Shown here one piece after another: positions 10,657 to 24,401 of a stretch of 64,000 nucleotides of DNA (its first letter is position 1; each line of letters opens with the position of its first letter). The notes below the pieces were generated by a model that was given only the letters and a program-made list of their open reading frames with translations, was not told where the DNA came from and made no database searches. Source of the DNA: Burhinus oedicnemus (Eukaryota; Chordata; Aves; Charadriiformes; Burhinidae); NCBI GenBank assembly GCA_008921705.1, contig VFFE01007257.1, forward strand, positions 2,013,903-2,077,902, read 5' to 3'. The position numbers and the translations under genes are program-made.

Positions 10657-13600
10657 GCAGCATTTCAGTTGTGGAAAATCCAGCTCAGTATAAGATTTGG
10701 AAAAAAAGCTTGTATGACAGAACCTATTTGCCCCTTCTAGTCAGAGTATGAAGAGAAAATGAAAACTGATCATAGCTGTTGCCAGGCTAAGGAATTTCAA
10801 GTGGGGCAATAAGAAGAGTCAGTATAGCCAACGGAAGTAGATAACACAAAAGTTAGTAAAAGGTTTATGACCTCCCATGCATCAGTTCTTATGACTGTCT
10901 TGGGTGGTAAACGGGATCCACTGGTGGATTTTCATTTATTTGAATTAAACGTAACAAATTTTGCAAATTCTGCTAGTCACAGATTATGTCGTGCTTGGAA
11001 AATTACTGTATGCTTGGTTTCTTTGGCCTTGAAAAGTCTTGCAAAGTCTTTCTTAAGGATTTGATCTCAGTCCAACCAGGTATGAGGCAGGATTATGGCT
11101 GACATCCCAACACCAAAGTTATTTAGGGGAAATTTGTACAAACAAACTGTGTGTTTAGAAAAGGGAAGGGCTAACTTTATGGTATGTGAGGTTCTGTGAA
11201 ACTTACTAATGATATTTTGGGTTTTTGCAATCGGGTCAAGTTTTTTCCTGTCATGCTAATTTGCTCTTTTGAAAGGAAATTTTATGGCTACAGATGATTT
11301 GCTCTATTAGAATTAAAGGAGGTTCTGGGTTTATTGCAAAACCAGACTGCCCACCAGTGACCTGCACTGAGGGTCACTGAATGTTGAAATGAGGGCATTC
11401 ATGTCTTCTTTAGATATGTGACGCTGCTATCCCAGATGCATGCCTCAGCTTGGCCCTGTAGCACCAATAATGGGATTTATCAATAAATAGGCTTCTTGAT
11501 GTGGTATTTTTCAGTTCCAAACCTAGCTGTACTACCTACAGGTCTAGTGCTTTTCACTTCCCATGCTGTAAATACAAGCTTCAAAAAACATAGAGATTTG
11601 AGTTATAAATAAGGTACGTGTACTGAAAAGATGAATCAGGGCAGTACTTTGAGCTTCCAGACTAAGTGCTTTTTGTATCTCTTATTTTGGTCTTTGTGAC
11701 AACAGCATCTCACACCTGGGTCTTAGCAAGCAGAGAGGAGGGTGAACAATTTGCAAGAGGCAGCAGAAAGACTTGTCTTACATCTATCACATGTATTTAA
11801 GGCAAATATCATTACTTTGTCTATGTGACCAAACTATCTCAACTGTACTCCTTTCATTCTCTTGTAATGGCAGTGAATCTAGATCATAAACTGTAAAGCT
11901 GAGAAAATACTGCTTATGAAAGCCAGAAGAGATTCAGGATTCAGAAGAAATGCACCAAATCTACATGAAGCAATGTTAGCAAAGCCATTGCCCTCTTTTT
12001 TTTTTTGTTACCTATCCAATGCCACTCTGCACTGATAAAGTTGTCTTCTTACAAGGTTCAGCTATCTCAAAGCAATGGCACAGTTGCCAAATCGTTTTTA
12101 CTTCTTCAGGTCTTTAGCTGCAAAAGTAAGTACATGTTGAGTGTTTTGCTGACTGTCATTGCCTGTTTCTTTAGGCAGGAAGGACCCCAAAGCAATAGCT
12201 ATTTATTTAGAGATAAATGTTTTGATGGCTATGTGAAATGTGCAAAGAGAGCAAACCATAATCCCCCTCAAAACAGAGACTTTTTTACAGATCAGCTGAC
12301 TCTGTCATCTCTAAAGATAAGGGACTTCAGGAGAAAATTTAAAGCGGTTTCTTTTCAGTCCAGGTGCAAACAGAAGAGTTGAATGGGGTCTTTTAAAATG
12401 CTGCTCCTGCAGACTTGGCAAAGGTTCCATGTTGGGAATTCCTGGCAGCAGCTCGGCTTGTTTAGCCCTCAGGATGTGTGTAAGAATATGTCTCTCTCTG
12501 CTTTGTAAACACAAATTACCTGTTGTGCTAATTTTTCTCCTGTAATGCCTGCTGCCTTTTTTCCTTCCTGGAAATGACCTGAAAACATCCTGAGAGCATT
12601 TAATTTCTCCCTTTAAATATTTTATTTTTGATCATTACAGTTTCTCTAATACGAGGCTTTCCAGCTTCACGTTAACATGATCTTAATAGGTTCTGCTGAT
12701 CCTTACATGTGCCAGACAAAACGATTTGGACAAAGCCTTGATTTAGGCACTGTGAGGCTCTCCAGACAGTCTGAATTGCACATTCACAGGTTCATAGCAG
12801 GTTACCAACAGTGCAGCTTTGCATACTGCCAGTAGGGCTGGCCAGAGTGAGGATTACGTTTTGGCTTGTGTAGATATTTGTAGGATTTTCCTCTATCAGA
12901 TGGAAAATCAGACCTTCTCAGGAGTGTGATCATGTCTGCCTTTGGTGGCTGCACTTCACTGACGACTTGAAGGTTCTGCTCAAGGGCTGAGGCCGCCTGT
13001 TTTGCCTGGCCAGAAACTCGAGTTCCCACCTCATGTATGGCCATATGACCTTTGAGGTCCCTAACTCCTGCACCATGGCCCTTCTACAGAGGCGCTCTGA
13101 GATGCTCTCAGTGCTGCTGCTCCCACCCAGCCGCTGTGGCTGCCCACTGACGAGAAGATGCTTCAGTTGGGGGCTGCCAGCCTGGCTCGGGGCAAGAAGC
13201 CAGACCACGGCTCTGCAGTTCAAGGCTGACACAGGACCTGCAAGCAGCTGACCCTGCTTTACCGTGTCTTAGAAGCACACTACCCCCATGCACAGGCATA
13301 ATCAGTTCATGCACCAGGCCCCAGGGTTGGAAAACATGTGATGTGGTCCAAGTAAAACACTGTTCTTTAAAATTTAGAGGAAGTTTTTAGCTGTCTGGTC
13401 AGGAAGGAAAAATAGCCGCTCAGTGTAAATGCTGGGGAGATGTCTGCTTGTCTCTGAAAGCAAACTCAAGCAGGGAGAAGTGGAAAGTGACCCTGCCTTG
13501 CTGGCGGCTGGGGAAGGGGCAGCTGGGGGCAGTGCCTAGCTCCGACCTAGCAAACTCCTACCTAGCAAGCCCTACCACCACACGTCATGCACGTCCCTGA

Positions 13601-16600
13601 CCCCATGATGAGGTAAAAGTGCAAATCACACATCACCTACTGGATGCTGAGGGTGGAAAATTAAAAATAACCTGTATGGGTGCAATTTTCTTGAACACCA
13701 CACTGTGTCTATTGAGAAGTAACGTTCACTTCTGGGAATGCTGCCCTCTTGTGAAAGGCCAGCAGTGTAACATGCCCTCCTATCTTCAGCTCTCCTACCC
13801 TTAAGGCTGTGTTTTCATGAAACACAGATGAGTTATATGCTGTTACTGTATTAGATGTCATTTCAAACGCTATCCCCAAAATTTTCCTGATTACAACTCA
13901 GAAATCTGTGAGAGCTTTTCAGAACTCTTTGTAACTTTTCCCTGCTGAATTCTAGTTTGGGGAGAAAGAACCATGATGAGGTAGCCCAGCATCCGCCTTT
14001 CCTGTCTTTAAGGATTTGAAATCTTAGTACGCGTCTTGGGTGGGTATTGTAGCCAGACCAGCATGGATTCCAGTGTAAACTAGCAAAACACATATTTATC
14101 TTTCTTTTCTGTTATGTTCTGTAGCTTGTTTGCTGATAGCACTCAAGCTATCTGGCATGAAGCCAGCTTGTTGATGTCTGTATAAAACACACTCACTGCA
14201 CTGTCTACAGTGCCTATGCAGACAGACCCAGGTTGAGGTACTGGCAATATTTAATGAGGAGAATTAGTCTGTTTCAGAAGTTGTGGGATGTTCCACCTCC
14301 TGCGCTACGTGTTTGGGAGAAACCCAGAGTTTTTAATGAAAAGCTGAGGGATCAGGAAGAAGGTAGCTGCAGTTATAGCTGAGAGGGTGCACTCACCTGC
14401 AGTTTAGGAATATTTCAGAAGCGGGGGTTATGGGTCTGGACATGGCGTTCTCTGGGATTCCGAACTGAAGGAATTAATGTTATAAGATTATAACTAGCTA
14501 AAAGTGGCTGTTGGTCATGAAAAGCGAGATACAAATCCCCACTTCTCCTCATCTTCTTTTCTTCCTGAAAAGTTAGATTCCTCTGGTAGAGTTGGGGGAT
14601 GCCGTAACACATGTATCTCTCTGTGCACTGCTTGGGCTATGTGTGAACTTCATGCCACACTCCTGGGATCATTGTCCATCTCCATGTATTTCCAGCCTGA
14701 TGTTGCATTCTCTCCCTGCACCACGACCCCACAAGCCAGGTGCCACTAGAGAACCTAAGCTGGGGGTTTATAGTGGGAGATTAAGCAGCTGAAGATGTGC
14801 AAGTGGCAGGGCCACACACCCTGACAAAATATATAATGTTCTGGGAAGTTCTTTAAAGAGGACTTGGAGTCACATTATTATTTGCAAGCAAAACATTTGT
14901 AAGCAAGATTTGTAAGTGAAGGGGGAAAGAGAGATTTGTATGATTCCCTGTATCCAACTACAAAGGCAGCTGATGCTCACATGCATCCAAAGCCTGAAAC
15001 CTGGCCTGTACTTCAGCGTCAGAACTTCTTCCCAGCACATGGTGCTACATGTTGTGCATGTGTGTCTGTTGCATGACCTTACACATCAGGGAAGAAGGGA
15101 GTTCAAAGACTGCATTCAGACTTGAAGTTTTTTGAGACTGAAATTTGATTCCTTGGTGGCAACTAGGACAGCAGGAATAAATAGGCTATTTATTAAAATA
15201 TTTTCAAATAGCACTTTCAAATGGAAAATATTCTGGCATTTGCCAAGTGATTTAGACACTGTGAACTTCACAGAATTCTTCATTATTCCATTACTCGTTT
15301 CATCATGTACGTTCTTATTGCAGTTTATTCTCGTTTCCAGCAGATGTCTTAAGTGCCCTAGGAATGATTAGGAGAGCTCTGGTTTTATACTGCTTATCCA
15401 TCAAAGTAAAAGAGAAAAGACCAGGCTCTCCTCTGTCTGCTTAATACTCAGGGTAAATCCATTTTGTTCTGTGGCCTTACACCAGTGTTACCCAGTAGAG
15501 GATCAGGCTCAGTCTGATTGTACAGCGTCTAGATGCTTCATTACTGTCGGAAGAGCAGTTGCAGACAGACACCTATCAGGTCAACCATGTTTGTACAGTT
15601 GGGGTTTCAGAAGGAATGGGAGATCATTTGTACTGGCTTTGTCAATATTGTTTCCTAAAAGAATGCTATGGGCTCTGCCCAGATTAAATCAGCTTCATAT
15701 AAAAAGGTGACAGGTTTCACAAGTTACGTGGACATCTGACTGATTAAATTGGCTGATTAATCTTCTAAAGATCTTTGAATCTCAGGATCATAGGTGTTTG
15801 ACACCACTTCATTGCCATGGGAGAATGAACAGGTTAGGTTTGCTTGGATTTGACATGCACTGCCCATGTTCATTCTCACTGCTGTAGGACAAATCTTTGG
15901 AGTTCTCACACCCCTCCCTGCAAGGCCAGGTTCCCTGCTGAGATGGAGGCCTGCAGCTGACATGGACCTGCCAAGTCTTATGCTTTACCTTGCTCCTTGC
16001 TGTGTGCTTGTCCTCTTGCAGCACTGGCAGCTGTACACAGCTGTAGTGCGGTGCTGGCAAGCGCAGGGGCAGGTTGCAGCCATGTGCCATGGTTCCTCCC
16101 CTCTCACCTGTGCTGGGCAATCAAAGAATGGGGAGAGCTGCTATTTGACAGCTTTAGCAAGCCCTGTGCTCTCACTTGCTCAACAGACTTGCACGTTACT
16201 GAAAGGCTCTCAGCCCACAGAAATGGGGAAGGGGAAGTTCCTATGAGTTAAATTCTCACTAAAGGCAACAGAGTTTTGCCTGCGTAAGGCCAACGGCCTT
16301 TGCTCTTTCTCTGATAATTAATGACAAAACAGTCAGGGACCATCTCCGCATGCACAGGAAAAGTGGTGCCAGGTCATCAAAGCTGGACATGTACAAACGA
16401 GCCAGTAATATTTGTGCAGCACTAGATCTGAGATAGTCCAACCTGCTGAGATGGCAAGACTGCTTCCAGATAGGAGCTGGCAGGTTTGCACAGAGCCACA
16501 TGCGGCTATGTAGACTTAACAGCTTGGGTCTCCATTAGTTTGAGAAACTCAGCACCGTACACTGCTGCTTGATGTAGATGCTCCCCAGGTTGCAAGCAGT

Positions 16601-19600
16601 GAATAGTCTCTATCAAGGCAGTCCTTTCACAAGGGATCTATTGTGACCAGGAAACAAAACAGCTGTTCTAAAGAAAGGCTAGTGAATTCATTTCTCAGTG
16701 CAGGACCTGTCAGACAAGTGCTTGCTTTACAAGCAAGAGAGTCTTATACAATCTGGCAGTTGATGCAGGAGCTTGGCCGGCCTTTGCACGCTGCCTCTGG
16801 TCGAGCGAAGGGCCACGAGTCCCCTGGAGCATCAGAAGCAGCACAGCTGCAAATGCAGAGGAGCAGCTGTATTCTCTGTGCAAGGATTTTCTGTTTTTTA
16901 CTTCACTTACTTGCTCCAGTGGCTCCATAAAACCAATATAAACCAATATTGCGTCCTCAAGAAAGATAACTGGGTTTCACAATGCATATACTGTATCTTA
17001 ATACAGAGAACTGAGTAAAGATTTTCAAAAAGAATCCTGGTTCTTTTCCACCACCAAAAAAGTTATGAAATGGAAATAAATATTACTCCCTGAATTTTTA
17101 ATACTGCAGCTATGAGTAGGTTTATGCTTGATGCTGTCCCTATCAAAGCCAGCGGTAAAACTCCTGTGAGATTCCAGTTTGAATTTACTATCTTAATGGG
17201 AGTAAGGAAGGAAGCTTGCAACAATTATCCTTTTATTATCCTGTTTTGCTTGATGATTAGCAAACAGAACACTATGTAATAACTTTATACATTGCTGACA
17301 TGTTGAACAAAACACAGTCAAAAATCTCATATGAATCATATTATGCATGCTTTATTAAATTAACCTACAATGCCAGGGAATGCGCTGCAAGAAAGACAAT
17401 ATTGAAGTGAGACTAACATTTAATATGTGAACTGTGAGAACAGGTTAGAGCAAGTGTCACACAGTACAGCCAATGGCATCTAATGCGTTTAAGTGAGCAG
17501 TTGCAGATTGATCACTCAGGTGAGACCTTAAAGACAATTCCTTCTGTAAATCTCCTGCTGCATGCCTATGCTGAGTCGCTGAGTACTGCTTCTCTCTAGT
17601 GACACACTGCATAAACACACCACTGATGTATTGGTCCAACATCGCTTGGCAATCAGACTTTATTATGGCACTCATTTCTACGGCCCAGTATGCAACACCA
17701 TTTCCCATCTGATCCTCAGATGGAGCAAGCCAGTTCCACCCATGAGGTGAGGATGAGTCAGACCGGCAGGATCTGCAGTCTCGTCTGAAGCTAGGCACTG
17801 CTTGTCGGACAAGGCTGGGTTTGGGGATCTGGGTTGTTCCTTTCCCTGTGATGCCATATCAGAGGCAATTACTCAGATACACGTGGAGATGATCAAGAAA
17901 ATAGTAGAAAAAACTTATAATGGCCACATTCAGTGTTGGTTCAGGCTCTAAGATACCTGATTTGATGAGAAAGCAAGGAAAATTTAGACTATTGTCTCTC
18001 AGCTGCATGTATTTCTGTGGGGCTTTGCTGACAGGGTCTCAGCTGAGGGTATTGAGCATCAGGTTCTGTGCATCTCCTTTGCTTTGGAGCAGGTATCATT
18101 TGAGACAAAGCTTTTAGCCACGGAGGCAAAACTTCCAGCTCAGCTGCTAAGTTTAATAAGGATTCCTTCAGTAAGTGGAAAATTAAACGCCAGAGAACCA
18201 TAAGTCCTTAAACCAAATGGCAGTAATATGGCATTGGACAAGTCACTTAATTTCATTTTTCCTGTCTACAGTAGAAATGGTCCAGGAACTCAAAGGGATG
18301 CTTTTATAGGACCAACGAGATACTTGGCAAGTCACAGGAGGCTTGGTTTGATTTTTTAATTTTTATTTTTTTTACAGTGGGAATATATTCCTAATATAAA
18401 ATGCAGACACTAGAAGGAAAAAACAGCAGCAGAGAAAAAGAAAAATAATCTGCCAAAGCAAACTGACTTAGAAAAGAAAAACACTGCACTTGTCATCATC
18501 TCTCTTCTGTGTTAGCAACAAAAGAAATGTTTTCTCCTAGAAGCTTCTGGAAAATGTCACTGATCTGACATGTCCTCCAGGCCACGTGATGCCTGGATCA
18601 CCAGAAGAGACCCCAGTCACCATTCAGCTAACTTCACCCACCAGCCTTTACAAATACTGTTTGGTTTTTAGCTTATCACCTGGCCAGCTCAAGGGCTAGC
18701 CATTTCAGGGAAAGTACGGAAATCCTTATCATAAATAATGCATCTAGCGTACCTGCTGTCTCACTCTGTTCTTCTAGGGCAGCTAAGATGCTGCATCATT
18801 TACTGCTGCACTATATAGTGAAACGCACCTTTCCGTGTGGGAACTGTATTTACAAAGATTACCCAGCAGAAGAGCACAAAATGATTTGTACTGGAACCTG
18901 CAGCTTATCAGGAAAATGATGTTTGGCAGGGACACAGCGAATGTCTGGCAGAACGTAGCACATTTCCAGATCCGGCGGTTGCAGAGGCAGAGCTGCTTCC
19001 AGCAGGGCTGCAGGTAGCAGGAGGCTGATGGATGGCAGCCGGGCCTTGGACCTGGGACGGGCAGAGAGCCTCTGTGCCCGGCAGGCACGGCACCTTGCAG
19101 GAGCTGTGGGCACGGGTGGCACAAGTACTTCACAGCTGTAGCTCTAAGAGCACACCTGCCCCCAGAGAAGCACCCATCTCCTGTTCCCCAGCCCCTCAGC
19201 CCTCACAGTGGAACGGTTCTTCCTTCACCATTTTTCCCAGTTCTTTTGGGCTAACTGTACTTCTCAGCGTGGTCACTAAGCAAGAAAAAAAAAAAAAGCT
19301 CCTCTAGACAGCTCAACGCGCTCCTAATCTCAGATGGAAAACAAGCATGCCTCTACCCCTGCAGCCCTCCCTCCACCCAAACCACAACCCTCTTCCCCTT
19401 TTATACCTGGCAGTTGCTGTTCCTAAACTAACAAGCACCAGTGGCATCTCTTAGCCCACCCACTTAATCCCTGGCTGCCCGGTTTTCAACTTTGTCTAGT
19501 GGTGTGGGTACCAAGCATACAAATAAATCAACAGATGACATGCCGCAGATTCTACTCACTTGTTACCCTTGGGCAGAGACACGCAGGATTCATTTCTTCT

Positions 19601-21339
19601 CACACCTTCATCCTCTAACTCTTCATCATCTGCACTGGTCTCACAACACCTGCCAGTTTCTGCACAGCATACAGGTGGTGAGGTGCCCGACACAGCATTA
19701 TTACAAATTGCAAAGATCAAGGCAATGTTCAGAAACCCACGCCGTTTGCTGCAGAGGTAGCTGACAGAGAGAGGCCAAGTAAACGTGAAAGGAATGGCTT
19801 AGGTAGGCTCAACTGAGCCCAATCGGTCGGCACAACAGCTCAGACTGAGGAGATAAAGCTACATCTGCATTTATACTCTAACCTCTTCTCTCAAAAGAGC
19901 ACATTAGGATATTCGCCTAGATGTTACAAATTACTTGGGGAAAAAAAAAAAGTGCCTCGATGCAGATAGCAATTACAGCGTGTTGATTGTTTTGGCTTTT
20001 TTTGCAGTGAAACAAAACATGAGCTCACACCAAGGGACTTAGGTGCTGCCAGGGGAGAAACTCCTGCACGGTTCTCTAGGAGCTGGAGGTTTTAAGGGTG
20101 TTGTGTGCTGGTGATCATGGCCATACTGGAAGAATCTTTTCTGATAAAAACCAATCAAGATTAATCACTAAGCTCACAGAAAATAAGAGGGGAAGCACAA
20201 AATGGAGGATGAGGTGAGACCCGGGGCTACTCAGTATCCTAGGATGATTTTTTTGCATTCTATCTGGCCTGGTGCCACACCAAGGCAGCCTGCTGCAGCC
20301 CTGCTTGCCTGGTAGCAGGCTGTGTGTGTTAGAGTGTATGACAGTCAAGTATAGATGGCCCAGTGGGAAAGCTGGTAAAAGGCAGAGCTTTATCAGTAAT
20401 CACAGAGAGTTTGCAAAAGGCTACGGTTGTTTGCTTTCAGCCTTATCCTGACCCTGTCATTAGGGATGCACTGATCATTATTTGCTTATTAAGACTTGAA
20501 AACAGAGGGCAGAAACTTGCTCTGCTCCTTTTTACGATCAGCAAGTGTTCATATGAGCTTTTAGATTATAGAGCAGATGCAGTAACTACTGAAGTGAGAT
20601 TTTCCAGGGACGTTACAAGCTTTAGGATATGTCCTGCATGACTGGAATGAACCAAAGCTAACATTTCCTCTTTGTTTAGATATTCAACTGAAGTTCATTG
20701 AACCAGTTCTTCCTTTCATGCAGCAGACCTTTAAAGCCATGTACTCAAGTACAGGCTTGAGATGACCTGTAAGGTTTGGTAACCATGATCAGTTCTTTGA
20801 AAGAAAAGGTGTAAGCCTCCTTGCAGCCCTGGGTTAAGACCAAGACCCAGGGAGAGTAGGATTCAAGATTCAATCATGTTCTTCTGCTTTCTAGTTGCTA
20901 ATTTGGTGGTGGCTGTTTTGGATCCTACTTTGAGATTATTCCCTTAGAGTATCTTCATTTCTGAAAGGAACTGTCTCTCTGAGGGTAACTTCTGCGTCAA
21001 TCCATCTCCCAATGCAATCTGAGTGCTAAAATTCTGGAAACTAGTTTCCAGCTGTATCACAATACACTTCCCTGAACACTTCATGAATGGTCCTTACGTA
21101 ATGTTTTGCATTTCTTAGACTGTAACATTCAACATTTTGTATCTAAATTGTTAATGTTCTGTAAAGTAGCATACTCAGCCACTTTAATAACCTCCATGTA
21201 CTCTGTAATAAAAAAAAAAAAATATTCTTTGTATATCCCTCAGTGACTAAAACGGAAAATAAGACCTAAAATTTTCCTCTTAACCAATTCCAAGTCAGTT
21301 CCCTAATGTGACATAATATTAGAATAAAACATGTAAGCC

Positions 21340-24302
21340 AAGGATAATGCTATGCTCAATATTTTATTTATATTTTTATGTAAACATAATTTGCTTTGTA
21401 GGCACAATATAACAAAAGCTCTAAAGCAACAAACACAATTAAACAGTGTTTCAGTTCACTTCAATCAGGCTTAAGTTAAAGAGAAGCTTTCACAGTTCCT
21501 TTAAGGCAAATTGAGAAATAATTTGTTTCACTTGAAGAAACTATCCAATTGTCTTAGAGTTGTTTAAACAACACTGTCAGTAGTAAGCACAAACCTTCAT
21601 TTCTACTAGAGTAAGACTTGGTCAGTTACAAGTCTCAGCATCGTCATTTTGTATGGGATGCCCTCTACCACTTCAGACGCGATACTACTGTTTGTGGTAT
21701 TCTAAAAAGTACTTGGGGCTTGTGGGCCAAATTCTGCTAGCTCAAATCCTGCTTCCAGAACGGATACGTGAAAAATTTCCATTCATTTCAGTAGTAACCA
21801 TCATAACCTTCATACATGCCATATTATTACCAATAAACACAGAGCAGAGTTTTGCTTGCTGATGGTAATATCCATCTGTGTTGCACTTAGGTAGATCCAG
21901 AAGTATTTCTTTGTACTCACTGCAATTACCTAACATTCTGCTGATCAGAAAATGGCCCTAAAATTGGTTTGAATTAGCATGAAGAGTATTTTTGCCTTGC
22001 TAACAAAACCAGAAAGAACTAGCCAAAATAATTTCATTTGATTGTTGTCCCTATGGTGTCTGTGGCCACAACCAAGATCACCCATCTTTATTTGTCTTGA
22101 AGGGTAATTTAACTGTAGAGCCAACCATACTGCGGTTTATAACAGAAGAACGGATTTGCTATTCTGCTTGCCCTACTAATTTAAGGCCTTGAGAATGCCA
22201 CTTTACTGCCAGCTCAAAGGTCACCAGCAATATTGCTCACTTTGGCGTCAAATCAAAATTCCTACTTATGTTAAGGTTTGTTGCAGGACAACATCATTAC
22301 ACTAACCGCAAAACAAAATTGGGCATGTTTCCTACCGTTGTCAGCTTATGAGTCGTGAAAACTTAATGGCCTTTCTTAAAAGCCCAACTGGCAAGCCCAA
22401 TACATGGAAAACTCTCACTGAATATATATTTTTTCTGTGGATAAAGTCCCTGTTTGGGCCTGATATGGCACTGGAAGCGTAGGTAAGTCCAGCTTGAAAA
22501 GAAAATCAACTATAGTAAAATTCTGCATCAACGTCTAGAGAAAAATCAAGTTCTGGTTCAATTAATATTTCAAAAGCTTTTTTGGCATTTTTCTCCACAG
22601 TTATTTCTTCTCATTATTTTTGAATTTGTTTAACCCAAGGGAAACGCCTTCAGAATGAATATTCTGCACATTTTTTTAGTATTAGAACAGCAACCTCATG
22701 AGTACAGTGTAAAGAGATGGACATTAATAAGCAGCAAAATGAAACAAACAGAAAAAACAAGAGAGAATCTTCTAAAACCACACATAAAAGTCATCCAGAC
22801 CCACAAGTCCTTTCACATTGAGAAAAGCCTGAGAAGCCCTCCCTCTCCACTTATAGAATATGAGTTTTTAACTTCTATCACTACAGGATACTTGTAGATT
22901 TACGTGAACAACTAGCCATGCCTGGGGAAATACTTTCTTTTGAAAAAAAATATATTAATTCAAAGATATATGGCATTATACAAGGTCACTGACATTCCTT
23001 TAGCATTCCTACTGTAGGCGACTGCAGTCATTTTAAAATAATTCTGTTAACAAGACAATTGAGGACCTGAGTAGCTGCTGCTTGGACAGGTGAAAGACAT
23101 GGAGAAAATATTTACTTTTGTCATGTTTAGATGTAGTTTCCACTAGTGGGAGGTAGATAAGACTAGCTGGTCTTGGAATGCTTAATCCTGCAAATAATTA
23201 CAAACATAACTGTACATATGGAGCAGAGCTTTTGATAGAACTACTCACCTAGATAGTTATCCCCATGCATAATTTCTCATGGGATTAAGGCCTAAAACTC
23301 ACTTGTAACAGGGTTAACTTCTGCAGGAGTTCAGCTCCATCTTGATAGTTGATCAACACATTAGCAATTTCAGAGCAGTAAACTCCATCAACAAATTTCT
23401 TTCCACATACTGATGAGTGATCCTTACCAATACGATTCAAAATTGGTTTGGATTTTGGACACAGATGAGTCAACGTGTCCTCAGCAGATGTTGATCTGTC
23501 AATACCAATGCTAATTGCTACAGGCAATTAAAGTACTGGGTCTAAAAAAAGTGGCTCACTGACTTTTTTCTTTGCCTGTAACGTACAGGGTGATAGCTCA
23601 GATCAACAGGAAAGCATGATAGTTGGCACTCTGAATGAAGTGTTTAATTACTGGTGCTGAAGACTAACGTGATTATACAATACCAATCGAAGTCTCTCAA
23701 TTAATGATTTCTTGCACAATTTCAGATTCCACAATTCTAAATGAGGTATTTTTGAAAATGAAGACAGGATTGCTTATAAAATGATAAAGCACGACTGAGG
23801 AAAATGAAAACTGGTCTTTTTTGCAACTTTTATCTGTGGTTCATAAAAGGAAAACTATGAAAATCCACAAACTTAAAATCCTCCCTCCAGTTACTAGAAT
23901 CTTCCAGACAGCAAGTGGGGATTTTTTTTTGTTACTGTTTCCAACTTGCAAGAAAAGCCCCAACTCCCCAAATAACTTTATGCAAAATGTTGGAATTTGC
24001 ATGAGAAAGATGCCCATCTAAAATTACACAGTAAGTTAATAAGGCTTTTAAACCGGAACAAAATAATCCATGGGACTCCTACAGGGAAATTGGGTATTAC
24101 ACAGGAATGTCATAATACTGCACTGGATGAGAATGGCACTTGAGTTCAAAACAACAATGATCAACAGCTCATAGCTCAGCTGACTGCAGACAAATACAAC
24201 ACACACTGTACTACAGCATTTGTTCACTGATGCACAGAATAGATTTTCCAGTCTTGTTCCCTTCTACTTCATCAATCTTTCTGCTTCCACCACCTCTGGC
24301 TG
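21340..24302 (-). other. VAT1L: Probable VAT1L 3' UTR
   Basis: The stretch directly follows the VAT1L stop codon on the minus strand and is AT-rich without long frames. AATAAA occurs on the minus strand at about 21363-21368, which would put cleavage near 21335-21355. Another AATAAA lies near 22088-22093 and could serve a shorter form. A 3' UTR of about 2-3 kb is plausible for this gene. The end point is inferred from the signals and could be wrong. Confidence 0.4.
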
Positions 24303-24401
24303 TTACTGGATGAATGGCATGCGCTCTTTATTCTCATTGTCCCCTTCATGGTCTTCTTCCTCTTCTCCAGCCTCACTTGTCTCTGTGCTGTCATTGGCCA
24401 T
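24303..24401 (-). CDS. VAT1L: VAT1L last coding exon: acidic C-terminal tail and stop
   Basis: This is 99 bp of coding sequence after acceptor CATCCTACAG, with TAA at 24303-24305. It encodes [20 protein letters not shown], then [12 protein letters not shown]. The initial M is an internal residue and not a start codon. The tail is highly acidic and ends MPFIQ, as in other VAT1L proteins. It is expected to be disordered. Confidence 0.96.
   Translation of the reverse strand: MANDSTETSEAGEEEEDHEGDNENKERMPFIQ

Larger units (their letters stand above)
7041..21340. other. Intergenic region between CLEC3A and VAT1L
   Basis: About 14 kb separates the CLEC3A promoter from the likely end of the VAT1L transcript. 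It holds short simple repeats (CA-rich 7481-7515, poly(T) 10637-10656) and several GC-richer patches (about 12930-13260, 15860-16250, 16700-16930, 18900-19200) where chance ORFs crowd on both strands. None of these frames resembles a known protein or shows splice-linked neighbours. Cis-regulatory elements of CLEC3A may lie here, but I cannot point to one from sequence alone. Confidence 0.6.

Noticed and set aside
12005..12382. 125-codon plus-strand frame
   Set aside because: No recognisable domain, no splice-linked neighbour, and it opens beside a T-rich tract. Chance is the simplest reading.
15866..16246. 126-codon plus-strand frame in a GC-richer patch
   Set aside because: Overlapping frames are also open on the other strand and in a second plus frame, as expected from base composition. 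No motif was seen.
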